Of a stretch of 64,000 bases of DNA, positions 24,501 to 35,800 are shown in pieces. The notes under the pieces were generated by a model. It was not told where the DNA came from and ran no database searches. It saw only the letters and a program-made list of their open reading frames with translations. Made by a program: the position numbers and the translations under genes. Within the stretch, counting starts at the first letter, position 1; every line of letters begins with the position of its first letter. Source of the stretch: Daedaleopsis sinensis (Eukaryota; Basidiomycota; Agaricomycetes; Polyporales; Polyporaceae); the NCBI GenBank assembly GCA_033807695.1, contig CM066309.1, positions 2,666,001-2,730,000 on the forward strand. The letters run 5' to 3'.

Positions 24501-25122
24501 CACGACGTACATACCACAACCGTACGACTACCAGTATCCTCCCTACTCCCAACCTCTACCGCCCCAGACCCCGACATCGAGCACGCAGAGCGCACCGGCA
24601 CCGCCTACGCCCGTGCCGCAGACTGTCATCACCTTCCCGCTGGACTCTACAAGATACTGGTTACTCGGCCAACTCGAGTACTACCTCAGCGCACAGAATT
24701 TGGCACAAGACTTCTGGCTTCGACAGCAGGTGCGTGGTAGCATCACATGGTTGTGAATGTACGGGCATGCTGATGTTGGGTCGTGCATGTAGATGGATTC
24801 CCGGGGATGGATACCCATCTCGCTCATCGCGTCCTTCAACCGCGTGCGCCAGATGACGGCGGACCCTTTGCTGGTGACTGACGTGCTCACCCTGTCGTCC
24901 CTCGTCGAAGTTAGGGGCAGCTACGTTCGCATGCGGACATGGCAGCAGTACATCCTGCCTACGGCGGCGCCAAGCCACGTCGACGAAAACGGCGGCCCTG
25001 CGCAGGATCCGGCAAACGCTGCTGCTGGTCCACACCCCTACTCTCATGGAGAACACGGTGCTGCTAGCCACAATCACGAGGGCGAGGACGACGAAGAAGA
25101 AGATGTCGAATTCGTCCTTTGA
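21546..25122 (+). CDS. LARP1-type La-module RNA-binding protein
   Basis: Proteins of the LARP1/Slf1/Sro9 group bind mRNA and control translation and stability. Three exons: 21546 to about 22374, about 22496 to 24729, and 24793-25122, with introns GTACGT..CCTAG and GTGCGT..TGTAG. Start ATG at 21546 (MVSSVPLASANPPLSYAERA); LSYAERAKKAQ is typical of fungal LARP N-termini. Long Ser/Pro/Thr-rich disordered regions and a Pro/Tyr-rich block (PYPIYPPYGYPYGQSYMYW) follow. An RGG/RG box at roughly 24240-24440 (YGGRRGRGLGAGYGGRGYHH) precedes the winged-helix La motif YWLLGQLEYYLSAQNLAQDF, continuing after the intron with GWIPISLIASFNRVRQMT. The La motif sits near the C-terminus, with only an acidic His-rich tail after it (GEDDEEEDVEFVL). 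No RRM or DM15 repeats are visible, which fits Sro9/Slf1 better than animal LARP1. Confidence 0.9.
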
Positions 25123-28100
25123 TCTGGGTTTCTTTACGGACTTTTGGCCTCGTGCTGCCCATAGACCGCGAGTTTGATCTCTCCTGCTCTTCTGCTCTCC
25201 CCTGGTCTCATCGTCGTACGATTCGCACATACTCCTCTCTTGCCGACCACATCATCCACCAACCATCATCACGCTCCTACAGGGACAGCTCTCTCTCACA
25301 CATCGAGCAAAATCGTACATACTCCCTCCATTGCTGGAACCGAATTTCCTATGCTCTGCCGTTCTGTATTCCTTCATCATAACTCCTAACACATAAGTAT
25401 TGGTCGGTCGCACGCACGCATCCTCATCGTCCCAACCCTCTCCCCATCGTCCCTCCCCCAATCGCTCTCCTCTGACTCCCCTGCCGTCCACCAGCTACCA
25501 CACGCTCGTACAGTCCCACTACCGCCCATGTAATCTCCGGGTATCATTTTCGTCCCTTCCTTTCGCCGCTATCCCGGGCTCCACGAGGTTATGTACTCCT
25601 ACTCGACGTCAAGCGTACGATTATACTTTGGTACACCAGGCGGCCTTGGCCCTCCTAGTAACTCTTGACCTGTTCTCCTTTACCCTTTACCCTTCGCTTT
25701 CCGTCTGCTCTACCCTCGGCCGTATACGCGTAGCGTCGAGATTCGAAGTCTGCATATACAAGCTTCTCGTCGATCTCGTATCTCGCTCGGTCCAATGCGT
25801 ACGCGTTACTGCGCCCCTATGTCGTGTATCAAGCGCGCCTCCACTTCCGCATGCCAATATTCCCTCCGCGATGCATGGTCTGGTCCAGGTCTGATCATAT
25901 ACAAGAGTGTCTGTGTCTCCGGAGACCGGAATCCTTGACTCTTTGGCTGTGTGCGCGAGTCTTGTCTGTCTGGCTCTGTCCGGGTTTGTCGTCGCCGATG
26001 ACTGTCTCAGTCTTGTACATGTGTCATACGTATCCCGTATCATTGACACGATCTGCAATTCGAATACTTAGTACCTTCGGTCCCTTCCTCCGTGTGCGAT
26101 GAGCTGGACCCGGAGGTACTAGTAACAGCCAGCAATGCACTTTGCGCGAGTACACGTATGCAGCATCGTCGAATGTCTCGGCCTACCGGTACTGGTCGGT
26201 GCTTCGATGCTTTTTTGTGAGGACATCGGGGATTATACGTGTCGATCCACTCACTGGGCGCAAGATCGCGGCGGCGAGGCGGAGGTCGGTGCCGGGACGT
26301 GGGTTGGTGAGAGGGACATTTGTCATGGTGCGAAACGGTGCCGCGAGCGGGCACCGGAGAGCGGCGCAATTCCAAACGACCTTCGAGGAAGAGCAGAAGA
26401 CCGCGGGTTTCGTCAGCACCTTCACCCGTCGCAATCGAGAGTACGTCCGAGGAGACCGCGCTCGGGTGCTTCTATGGATTCCAATGTCATAGCGAAGGGA
26501 TAGATACCGGCTGCGAGAGGTCTGGCGCTGTTCAACATAATGAGATGTGCTCGTACGAGCCCGAAACGAGCCCGCGACAGACGTTACCTTGACGTGTAAG
26601 AGTCGCGCTCGAGATGTCTGTCGGTGATGAGTCAAGCTGTGAGCCATCGCGGCAAACTATCAAACTGCCCATGTAGGGTTGCAGTTGTGTGAGAAACATC
26701 GTCGTTGGTTACGTTGACGGGCGACCGGTGTTCTAACATGCGGCGTGAATAGATGCACCCACAACGCCGAAATACCTCTCACGATGGTTCGAATGCGCGC
26801 AGTTCTGCAAGGTTCTGCGCTTCGTGTGATGCCCTGATGATGGCTTCTGGCACTAGATTGTGGGTCGGGTGTCAGGCCTGGCGCAGTGCGTCGGTGGATG
26901 TGAGAGACATCTCCGGGTGGTGGTAGTGTGGTCACGGTCTGACCGGAGGGGGGACCGAGTGCTCGAGTTGATGGCGATGTTCAGTATGCGAAGGGGATTG
27001 AGACAATGCCGGACTGTTCTCCGAGCCGTTCAAGAGGGCGGCGCGGCAGAATAAATGTGTCGTACGACTGTAAGGATATACTCGAGCTCAGCACTAGATT
27101 GAGCGTGGAGATATTGTGTTGGTCGTACCTCGACTAGCGAGCATCAACATCCTTGAAGCCAGCTTCATCTTGAGAACTTGTGGGCGTACATACGGTTTGC
27201 TTGGTGAGGGGAGAAAGAGAGCTCGTGGATTGTCATTAATAATGTGCACCGGGACATAGTAATACTGCGGGTCACCATGACGTACCTTACGCCTTATGAT
27301 CGAAGGTTTACTTGAATCGGTTGGTTGGTCAAGAGTCTTCAAGAGTTCGGGCCCGGGACTAGGGCTGAAGCAATACATTAATGTGTGGACCACCGTCGAC
27401 GTCATCGTCGATCGATATTAGTGCCGGATGGAGGAGGGCGTGTTCAGTCATGGCAGCCTCATGCGTGAGTGCCAGAGGGTACCTCGTCCCACCAGACTGT
27501 CGCTACATAAACCCTCGTGCCCTAGATCCAATCAAGCTCTGGAGTCTGGAGGTGTTCGTATACTTAAAGCTAGTGGCTCCTGCTAACGCGTCAAAATAAG
27601 AAGTGGTTGTGAGTAGGGAGTGTGCCAAGTAAACGCCGGCGCATGTTTTGAATAGAGTTCCCAAAAAGTCTTAGGCTTCGACTCAACCGCCACCAACAGG
27701 TTCACATTTCGGTAAGGGAGAGTCATCAATCCAAAGAGTATCAGGGCGGCTCAATATCTCTGAGCTTTAGCTTGGGCCGCTTCAAGAGCTCCAAGAGGCC
27801 TTAAGTAAATCCAAGTCACCGAACTCAGGTCAATTCGAGCCTCGAGGTCGAATGCAACGCACAAATACCCTCGACACCAGGGACGGCATCGCCGTGGCTG
27901 ACGACTGCCGTCGGTGCTTGTTTATACGCGTTAGCGTGGCGCGTGGCCAGCCCTGGTCACCTTGCCCGATGAGTTGGATCAGGGTGGATCCGACGCATCT
28001 GTTTCGCATGTGCAGGTCCCGACCCCTCCTACCCTCGTTCCGGATCGTTCGGAGGCAGGCGACTCTTCCAGCATCAGTAACCTGCGAAGCACACTGCACG

Positions 28101-28370
28101 ATCCACTAACATCAGATTCATTCGATCTACGATCAAGCACTGATTCTGCAAAACGTGCCCAACGGTCTGCTCGACTAAAGAGCCTAAAGGGTCGATTCTG
28201 GGGGGAAGCTTATCCCCCTCTGCTTCTTGAGGCCGATCCTCTGCTTCTTCATCTGGAACCTCACCCCACCATCTGGCGGACACGCCTGTATGTATCACGC
28301 ACTCGCAGAGTTGACCGTCGGTCTGACCGCTCTCCATTGCGTGCGCCGTCCAGGCGACCCCCCGAGTCCT
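25123..28370. other. Gene-poor 3.2-kb region
   Basis: The first kilobase (to about 25900) is strikingly CT-rich on the plus strand and may be a long 3' UTR of the LARP gene. From 26 to 27.9 kb, ORFs under 155 codons exist on both strands without recognisable motifs. The plus-strand ORF from 27962 to about 28290 is protein-like (GDSSSISNLRSTLHDPLTSD, AKRAQRSARLKSLKGRFWG) but lies in a different frame from the downstream G-alpha gene. Confidence 0.5.
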
Positions 28371-30493
28371 ATGTCTTGGAAAGGCAAGGCGCCGGCCAAC
28401 TCCCCCGTAGAGCGTCGCGAAACCGAATGGCCGCCATATCCGCCGCCCGAAGAGACAGAACTCGACAAGGCACTGCGCGCAGAGGAGGAGAGAGAGGCCA
28501 AGCGGGTGTCCGATGCAATAGACCGTGCGATCGAGCATGAACGGCAAGCGGCTCGGAGGAAGCAGAAAGTGGAGAGGAAGTTGCTTCTGCTAGGTGCGCC
28601 CCTCTCACTTCATACTCATCCCGGGCAGGCTGGGTTTGAACGTGGAATGGTCGCACGCGTACTGCATAGGCCAGTCGGAGTCGGGCAAGTCAACGATGCT
28701 CAAGAATTTCCAGCTTCACTTCACTCCCAGAGCGTTGCATGCAGAAAGCGACGCCTGGCGCGCGGTCATCCATCTCAATCTCGTTCGCTCGGTGAACTTC
28801 ATCCTCGACCTCCTCAGCAACGCCGTAGCCTCGAACACCAGCCCACACGCGCTGTCGTACCACCCCCATCCGAACCCGCATGGGCATGGAAACGGGCACG
28901 CGCAGAGCTCAACCGGCAGAGGCGACACCAGCCCGACGGTAACGTCGTTCGCGCACCACCGCATTTCGGCAACCCCGCAGCAGCCAGCGGTCTCGCCAGC
29001 GACCCAACCAGCAGGCGAGATTCGGCGATACAAGCTCGCGCTCTCGCCCCTGCGCCAGGTCGAGAAGATCCTTCTGAAGCAGCTGGCCGTCCACGACGTG
29101 CCCTCCCGCGGGGCCACGCGCGCGGAGGCGCGATCAAACCTGTGGATGGCCGGGCGACCCGAGGTGGCCGTGCGCGGGGGGCGTGGGTGGAAGTCGTTGC
29201 TCAAGCGGAGGGCGGGCGACGACGCGCGCGCGGCGAACGGCCTGGAAGAGCTGGAGAACGCGCGGCAGATTCTGGACGCGTGCAAGGTGGACATCCTTTC
29301 GCTATGGGAGAACGAGTTTGTTCAATCGGGTCTGAGGGAGGAGGGGGTTGTGCTACAGGAGCAGTCGGGGTTGTACGTCGCTTGCGTCGTCTTCGCGGCA
29401 TGCGGACTGACACGCAACCACCGTAAGCTTCTTGGACCAGGCCTCACGAATAGCGGATATCAGCTTCCAGCCCACATCTGGTACGTCGATCGTCATGCAT
29501 GCTCCTCGTGAGCTTGTGGATTGAGCTTGTTCTAGATGATATCCTGCGGGCTCGACTGCAAACGGTTGGGGTGGAGGAGCACAAACTTGTTATGGAAACT
29601 AGTGAGTCCCGTGTTCGCAATCAGTAATGTAATCATACCTATCTTGCCATCAGCTGCAGAACAAGGGCAACAGTGGACATTCTACGACGTTGGTGGCGCT
29701 CGAGGTCAAAGAGGTGAGCCCGTCTTAGCTCACTAATTATCTCTGAAGGTTAAGAGGTCGGGTTGTAGCATCATGGGCCCCCTTCTTTGACGATGGTGAG
29801 TACTGAACAGATCTCACGCCCGTCGGAACACAGACTTATGAATCGTAGTGAACGCTATAATTTTCCTTTGCTCGATGGCTGGGTATAATGAAGTGCTCAT
29901 CGAAGACCGCACTATTAACCGCTTGGTGAGTATGAACCCTGGTATACGTACGCACATGGCTCACTTCGTTGACAGTTGGACACGTTCAGTCTCTGGAAAA
30001 CGGTTTGCTCTAGTCGATTGCTGGGTTCCACACAGTTCATTTTACTGTTGAACAAGACCGACATCCTCAACGCAAGGCTGCGGTCGGGCATCCGGTTCTC
30101 TAACTACGTGAAGAGCTACAAAGGAGAGAATGACACCGCACACGTCACAGATTGTATATGTCCACCCTGACGGTCGCTCCTCCAGTCACCCTTGAAGCTG
30201 ACGATTGCACTAGATCTACGGAAGAAATTTATCGCCATGCACAACCACCACTCCCCGCACACACGACAATTACACGTACACTCTACATGTGCCATAGTGA
30301 GTGCAAAGTGGTTCTGTTGCGCTTCATCGAAGCTAATCCTTCGCTAGGATTACGACACGACGTCTGCGGTCCTGATTCGAAGTACGTTTCTTCGTTCGTG
30401 CAGTTCGCGTGATTCGTACTCAACTTATGGCTCTGCGTGTCAGTCCGCGATGCGATCCTTGTCAACTCGCTCATCGCGACCGACCTGCTCTAG
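28371..30493 (+). CDS. Divergent heterotrimeric G-protein alpha subunit
   Basis: Guanine-nucleotide-binding alpha subunit acting at the membrane below seven-helix receptors. Start MSWKGKAPANSP at 28371. A charged helix (ELDKALRAEEEREAKRVSDA) leads to the P-loop GQSESGKST, split by an intron after the first G. A His/Ser/Pro-rich insert (PHPNPHGHGNGHAQSSTGRG) interrupts the helical domain. Switch I is DDILRARLQTVGV, keeping the Arg and the Mg-binding Thr. Switch II is FYDVGGARGQR, where the usual DVGGQ has Ala instead of the catalytic Gln. Guanine specificity motifs are present: LLLNKTDIL (NKxD) and TCAI in place of TCAT. The C-terminus is RDAILVNSLIATDLL. No Gly2 for myristoylation and no Cys near the C-terminus are seen. 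Such paralogues are, to my knowledge, frequent in Agaricomycetes and distinct from the Gpa1-3 types. Confidence 0.9.
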
Positions 30494-31388
30494 CGAGACT
30501 ACGGTGTTCCTGTAGGAGGCTGGAACAGGCGTGAAGGATGATAATGCAGGTGCTCGTACTTGCTAATAATGCTATGACGATTGATCTTTGTTCACGTTTG
30601 CGGTAACTAAGTAATGTCGTAATAGGATCGTACGAACAGGAAGTCGCGTGTAGCCAAACTACTTATTACTCCCAAGGCTCTAGGGTGCTTATATATTACT
30701 ATGACAGCCTCAATCACATCTGATCCAGTACTCAGACTAGGACATATCTGAAGTGCTTAAGTAGCCTTTTCCTGGTTCCGCGTTAACATGGTGACGTCTA
30801 CGCTCGTCTACATCCTCCCCGAGGTGACAACTGATGGCAACTGACGATGCGTCATGCGTCGGTGAGGACTGATTGAATGGCAGTTGAATGGGCATCGTCC
30901 GAATTGCTTCCGATGCCCGGACACGCCGAGGGGCGCGTGCCTGGTCTCACTTCCTGCATGGCTTGGACCAGCTTGGACCCAATCAGTCGATGATGTTCAT
31001 TAAAGGTAACAAGGTGCCTTGTGACCGGTAAATATTCTTGAATATTCCTGTGACCTGCTATTAGCGCGGATTAATATTGTCTTTGCGAAGCTTAAGATCC
31101 GGAAGTCCTGAGTAGATAGTACGTGAGGGTGACGAGGAACGCGTCTTGACGCGTTGTGTCACGCGTCTGTCACACAGGAGCGATTGCGTCACCACGGGTA
31201 AAGTTGGTGACGTCGAGTTCCCACGCCTAGTCCGTCCCGCACCGCAGCGCCCGCGGCGCAGTCTAGGCGCAGTCTGCACAGCGAGGGCGCACCCCACCTC
31301 GACGTTGCTGCCCCTTCCTCCTACCACTGAACCACCTTGCAGAGTCACCGTTCAGCAGGACTACCTACTCAACAAACCCACTACCACC
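30494..31388. other. Intergenic upstream of PMP3
   Basis: No coding signal. Contains the 3' UTR of the G-alpha gene, the ACGCGT cluster at 31139-31166 and the PMP3 promoter and leader. Confidence 0.6.
31139..31166. promoter_or_regulatory. Cluster of three ACGCGT (MCB-like) sites upstream of PMP3
   Basis: ACGCGT occurs at 31139-31144, 31149-31154 and 31161-31166, three exact palindromic hexamers within 28 bp and about 220 bp before the PMP3 start. ACGCGT is the MluI cell-cycle box bound by Mbp1/Swi6-type factors in other fungi. Function here is inferred from the sequence only. Confidence 0.55.
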
Positions 31389-31934
31389 ATGGTTCGCGGA
31401 TCTGACGTTCTCCTCATCGTCGTGCGTACTTGCCCCTGAAAGCTACGGACGATGTTTGCTGACCATGCCGCTCAGGTTGCTATCCTCTTCCCCCCTGCGG
31501 CGGCGGCCTTCATCACGGGCTGCAGTTGTGATCTGCTCATCAACATTCTCCTGACAGTGTGAGTTTTCAAGCGTAGCCCCGAATGCGACGACCTCCATAC
31601 CGATGCTGACTGGTGTGATCCAAATAGCCTCGGTTACCTCCCCGGACATCTGGTACGTCCATCCTAAGGCTGATTCGGCGTATATGACACTCATGCGACG
31701 CTCCATAGCATGCCTTCTGGCTGATCTATCGCAAGATGCAGGCGGAGGAACGCTACGGTCGTGGCGGATACATCTGTACGTCGCACACCCTCTTCCGCAA
31801 TATCCTCCCCTGACACCAGACATTGCATTATAGACGTTGGTAACGGCGAGTACCAGCCCGCGCACGGCGGTCTGCCTGGCGTCGCGCCACCGCAGGCGAA
31901 CTACGGAGCTACTGGCGGTGCTTACACCCACTAG
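31389..31934 (+). CDS. PMP3: Plasma membrane proteolipid 3 (UPF0057/PMP3 family)
   Basis: Small hydrophobic plasma-membrane protein that affects membrane potential and cation tolerance in yeast. Five exons separated by four short introns, all phase-consistent. The start (MVRGSDVLLIVV) has a perfect CCACCATGG context. Exon 2 gives AILFPPAAAAFITGCSCDLL and INILLTV, the family signature and first membrane helix. Next come LGYLPGHLHAFWLIYRKMQA, the second helix and loop, and a hydrophilic tail (YGRGGYIYVGNGEYQPAHGG) ending GATGGAYTH. The C-terminal extension past the core is typical of fungal members. Total length, roughly 100 residues, is normal for an extended PMP3. Confidence 0.95.
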
Positions 31935-32887
31935 ACCGCGACGTTACAACGTCAACGAGGAATCTCAACGGGACCCTCTTGTCACGAACGTTGCCTTGCC
32001 TACTTGTCTGCCTTCTTGTACTCAGGCATAGCCGGATTGTACCATTACCCAGTATCACTAACTATATCTTTTCCTCTACATATCATCGATTCATCCCCAT
32101 ACACACACCCGCCCGGACCCCAGACCCGCGATAGGTCAAAGAATGCCCAAGTGCGCACCCCTATATACTGTGGGGTCCATTCTCCCTTTCCTGCCTCAAA
32201 CCGAAAGTATTGCAAACAAGTTAACAAACCTCAGTGAGTCGACCGTCACTAGTTTCCGTCCGCGCGAGTGCAACGACTATTTGCAGCAGTTGAACGTTGA
32301 GCTGCAAACATCGGCCAGGTGAACATATAAATGTAACTCCGAGCAACATAATCATTTTCAGTCCCAGGCGACTACATACATGTACAAAATGGAGAGGATG
32401 TATCTTCCGTGACAAACATCTATACCTTATGGAAAAAAAGGGTATGGAAGTAATATAGGAAGTTATCTCACTCTTGCACCGTAAAACCACTTCAGGAACT
32501 GCGGTGGGGAATAGGCCGCTGTGCCTGTACACAAGAGGTGCGACAAAACTTGAAAACATGACAGACGTACCCAAGCAGCTTCACCAGTATGTGGAACAAG
32601 ACCCGGTATTCGGTGAAATGGAACGAAGGTCATCGACTTCGCCGTCCAGTACTCAGTAGGTCATGAGCACATTGATATTGCTTGGGAGGACATCGTGTGT
32701 TGAGAACAAGAATTTTGTTGGATCGACGTTGGGAGGAGAAAAAATGATGACCGGCGCTTCATGGCGAGTCCATGAAAGTATTCGCGGAGATTGAAAGCGC
32801 GACACTCCGACCACACGCGTTGCCAGACGCGTCGGTTACGCGACGCGTCTCAGGCGCGTCCGGCTGGTGAGTTGGCTCATTACCACC
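31935..32887. other. Intergenic between PMP3 and MSH2
   Basis: No convincing coding sequence. The left part should be the PMP3 3' UTR; the right part carries the MSH2 promoter with its ACGCGT cluster. Confidence 0.6.
32815..32848. promoter_or_regulatory. Cluster of three ACGCGT (MCB) sites in the MSH2 promoter
   Basis: Exact ACGCGT at 32815-32820, 32827-32832 and 32843-32848, with a near-match ACGCGA just before the third, 40-73 bp upstream of the start codon. MluI cell-cycle boxes drive G1/S expression of replication and repair genes in yeasts through MBF, so their presence before a mismatch-repair gene fits that regulon. Confidence 0.75.
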
Positions 32888-35800
32888 ATGTCTCTCATGT
32901 ATGGCAAAGAGAAGGATGCAGAGTATGAAATAGGTGAGCTTTGATGTCAGCTGTCTAGCACTATAGACTGACATACCGACAATGCAGACAACTCCTCGCA
33001 TCCTGGCTTCTGCTCCTTCTTCGCCAAACTTCCGCCCAAATCTCCCGACAACGGCACCATCCGCCTGTTCAACAGAACAGTGTTCTACTCGGTTCATGGC
33101 CCCGATGCGCTATATGTTGCGACCCACCTGTTCCGGACGAACTCCGTTATCAAGTACCTCGGCGGGCGCTCTGGCCTTCCGAGTGTCACTCTTAGCGAGA
33201 GTCTTGCGAAGACCTTCCTCCGTGACGCGCTCACAACCAGACAACTCAAGGTTGAGATATGGGCGCCGGAACCAGGCCAAGGAAAGAAGGCGACCAAATT
33301 TGTTCTGGACAAAGAAGTACGCTCGTCCACCCTCGCGTTTCTTTGTCCTGGTCGCTAACCAGGCATCGTAGGCGTCTCCCGGGAACCTGTCCGCAGTAGA
33401 GGATCTTTTGTTCGTGAACACGGACATCGTCTCTGCGCCAATGGTGATGGCAATCAAGGTTGCGAACACCCCCGCACTTCCTGGGAGCACCGCGAAGACA
33501 AAGAGCATCGGCGTCGCGTTTGCGGACAGTAGCACAAGGGAACTCGGCGTCGCGGACTTTGTGGATAACGACCTTTTTTCAAACACCGAGGTCGGCTATT
33601 GTTTGAAACTGCATCTAGCGATGAATGCTGACTGTTGCTTTGTGCCCGCGTTTGCTGCCCAGACCCTTATAATCCAACTTTCCGTCAAGGAGGCAATCCT
33701 CCCCACTGGTACTGCGTCTGGCACGACCGAACGCGACTTCGACTTGAAGAAGCTCAAGGAGTTGTTTGATCGCTGTGGTGTGGTTATCACCGAGCGCAAG
33801 CCTAGTACGTGCTTAGTCATGGAGATGTTGCTGATCATACTCACGGAAACCAGGCGAATTCACGACAAAGAACATCAATGACGATCTTCTGCGGTTGTTG
33901 AATGCGAGTTCCACTCCATCCTCGTCGACAGATACAGCGGCATCAGTCGGTGAGTAGCGTGTTTCCAATGCATATATGCGCTTTGGTTGACGTGCTGCGA
34001 TGTACAGAGCAATTATCACTGCCTACAGCTCCAGCAGCGCTATCGGCACTGGTGTCGTATCTTTCCCTCTTGTCCGACCCCTCCAATCATGGCGCGTGGA
34101 GTATACGCACACACGACCTGTCTCAATATATGAGACTTGACGCTAGTGCTCTTCGTGCTTTGAATCTGACAGAGGCACCAGGGAATATTGTAAGTTCATA
34201 TCCATCTGTTCTGTGCCAGGGACTGATCACGAGCACATCCAGGGTTCGAATAAGAACACAACTCTGTTTGGGCTTCTGAACAAATGCAAGACCGCACAAG
34301 GATCCCGCCTCCTAGGGAGCTGGCTCAAACAACCCCTAGTGAACCGACACGAGATCCGTAAGTCCCAGCTACATCGAACCTAGTGATGGTCTGAACATGC
34401 GCGTATAGTCAAGAGGCAGAGTCTTGTCGAAGCTTTCTTTGAGGACGCGAACACACGAAGAACTCTGCAGGACGACTATCTTAAGCTTATGCCCGACATG
34501 CACCGGATCTGCAAACGCTTCCAGAAGTCAATAGCGTCACTGGAAGACGTTGTCCGTGTCTACCAGGCTGTCCTCAAGGTGGGTCTCATACGCAATATTA
34601 CCTAGTTGCCAATCTGATACGTTCTCAGTTGGAAGGGCTAATCACTACTATCGATGGCATGGAGACAAACTCGGATGAGCAGAAGGCCCTCTTAGACGAG
34701 ATCTACCTCACAAAGTTCCGTGTAAGTCCGGCCTGCCCCACGCACGTTCCGAAAATGACGTGGCCCTCTAGGAATACGAAGGCTCGCTATCGAAGTACTC
34801 GGAGATGGTACAGCAGACTCTCGACCTCGACGAGCTTGAGAATCACAATTTCGTCATCAAACCCGACTACGATGCGCGTCTGCAGGAGCTCGCGGTGAAG
34901 CTGGCAGAAGTGCGCGACGGGCTTGACGCGGAACACCACAAAGTCGGGAAGGCAGTCAATCTGGACCTCGACAAAAAACTCCATCTGGAGAACTCGCAAC
35001 AATATGGATACTGCTTCCGAGTGACCAAGAATGTACGCTCCACCCACCCTTGTTCTTCTGTGTGAGGTGGGTTGGGATTGATGTCTCGTCATGCTAGGAC
35101 TGGAAGCAACTGCAGGACGAGCCAAAGAAGTATATGGAGCTCGGTACAACGAAGAGCGGCGTCTTCTTCACGACACGGACGCTCAAGGAACTCTCAACTG
35201 AGTATAGCGAACTCAATGAGAGATATACGCGCACTCAGAGTGGGCTCGTGAAAGAGGTTGTGAACATTGCTTGTTGGTCTATTTCGTTTTTGACAATAGA
35301 GCGCTACACTGACATCTGTATAGCGACGTATACCCCGGTATTGGAGGCCTGGAACAACGTCATCGCGCATCTTGATGTAATCATTGGGTATGCTAAGCGA
35401 TGCTTTACATGAGCCACAGTCCGATAACTAATCCCCCCTCCAGTATGGCTCATGTCGCGGTCAACGCACCGGAAACATATGTCAAGCCCGAAATCCTCGA
35501 GAAAGGTATGTTGGACATACCTGTCTGTGCACCTAGACCGCCGATACCATATTGTTTCAGGATCTGGCAGCTTGTTACTCAATGAAGCCCGCCATCCTTG
35601 TCTTGAGGTACAGGACGACATTAGCTTCATTCCGAATGACGTCGAGATGGTCAAAGGTCAGCACTGTCATTATTTGCTCGCCTTCCATCGATACTGATAG
35701 CTCTGTAGACGAAAGTGAATTCCAGATCATCAGTGAGTCCTGTGTTCAGTGTTTGGAATCCGTCTTAATGTCATCGGTAGCCGGTCCGAACATGGGTGGA

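Noticed and set aside
22754..24552. Several 200-300 codon ORFs on both strands
   Set aside because: They are shadows of the long low-complexity LARP exon, whose own frame shows the RGG box and La motif.
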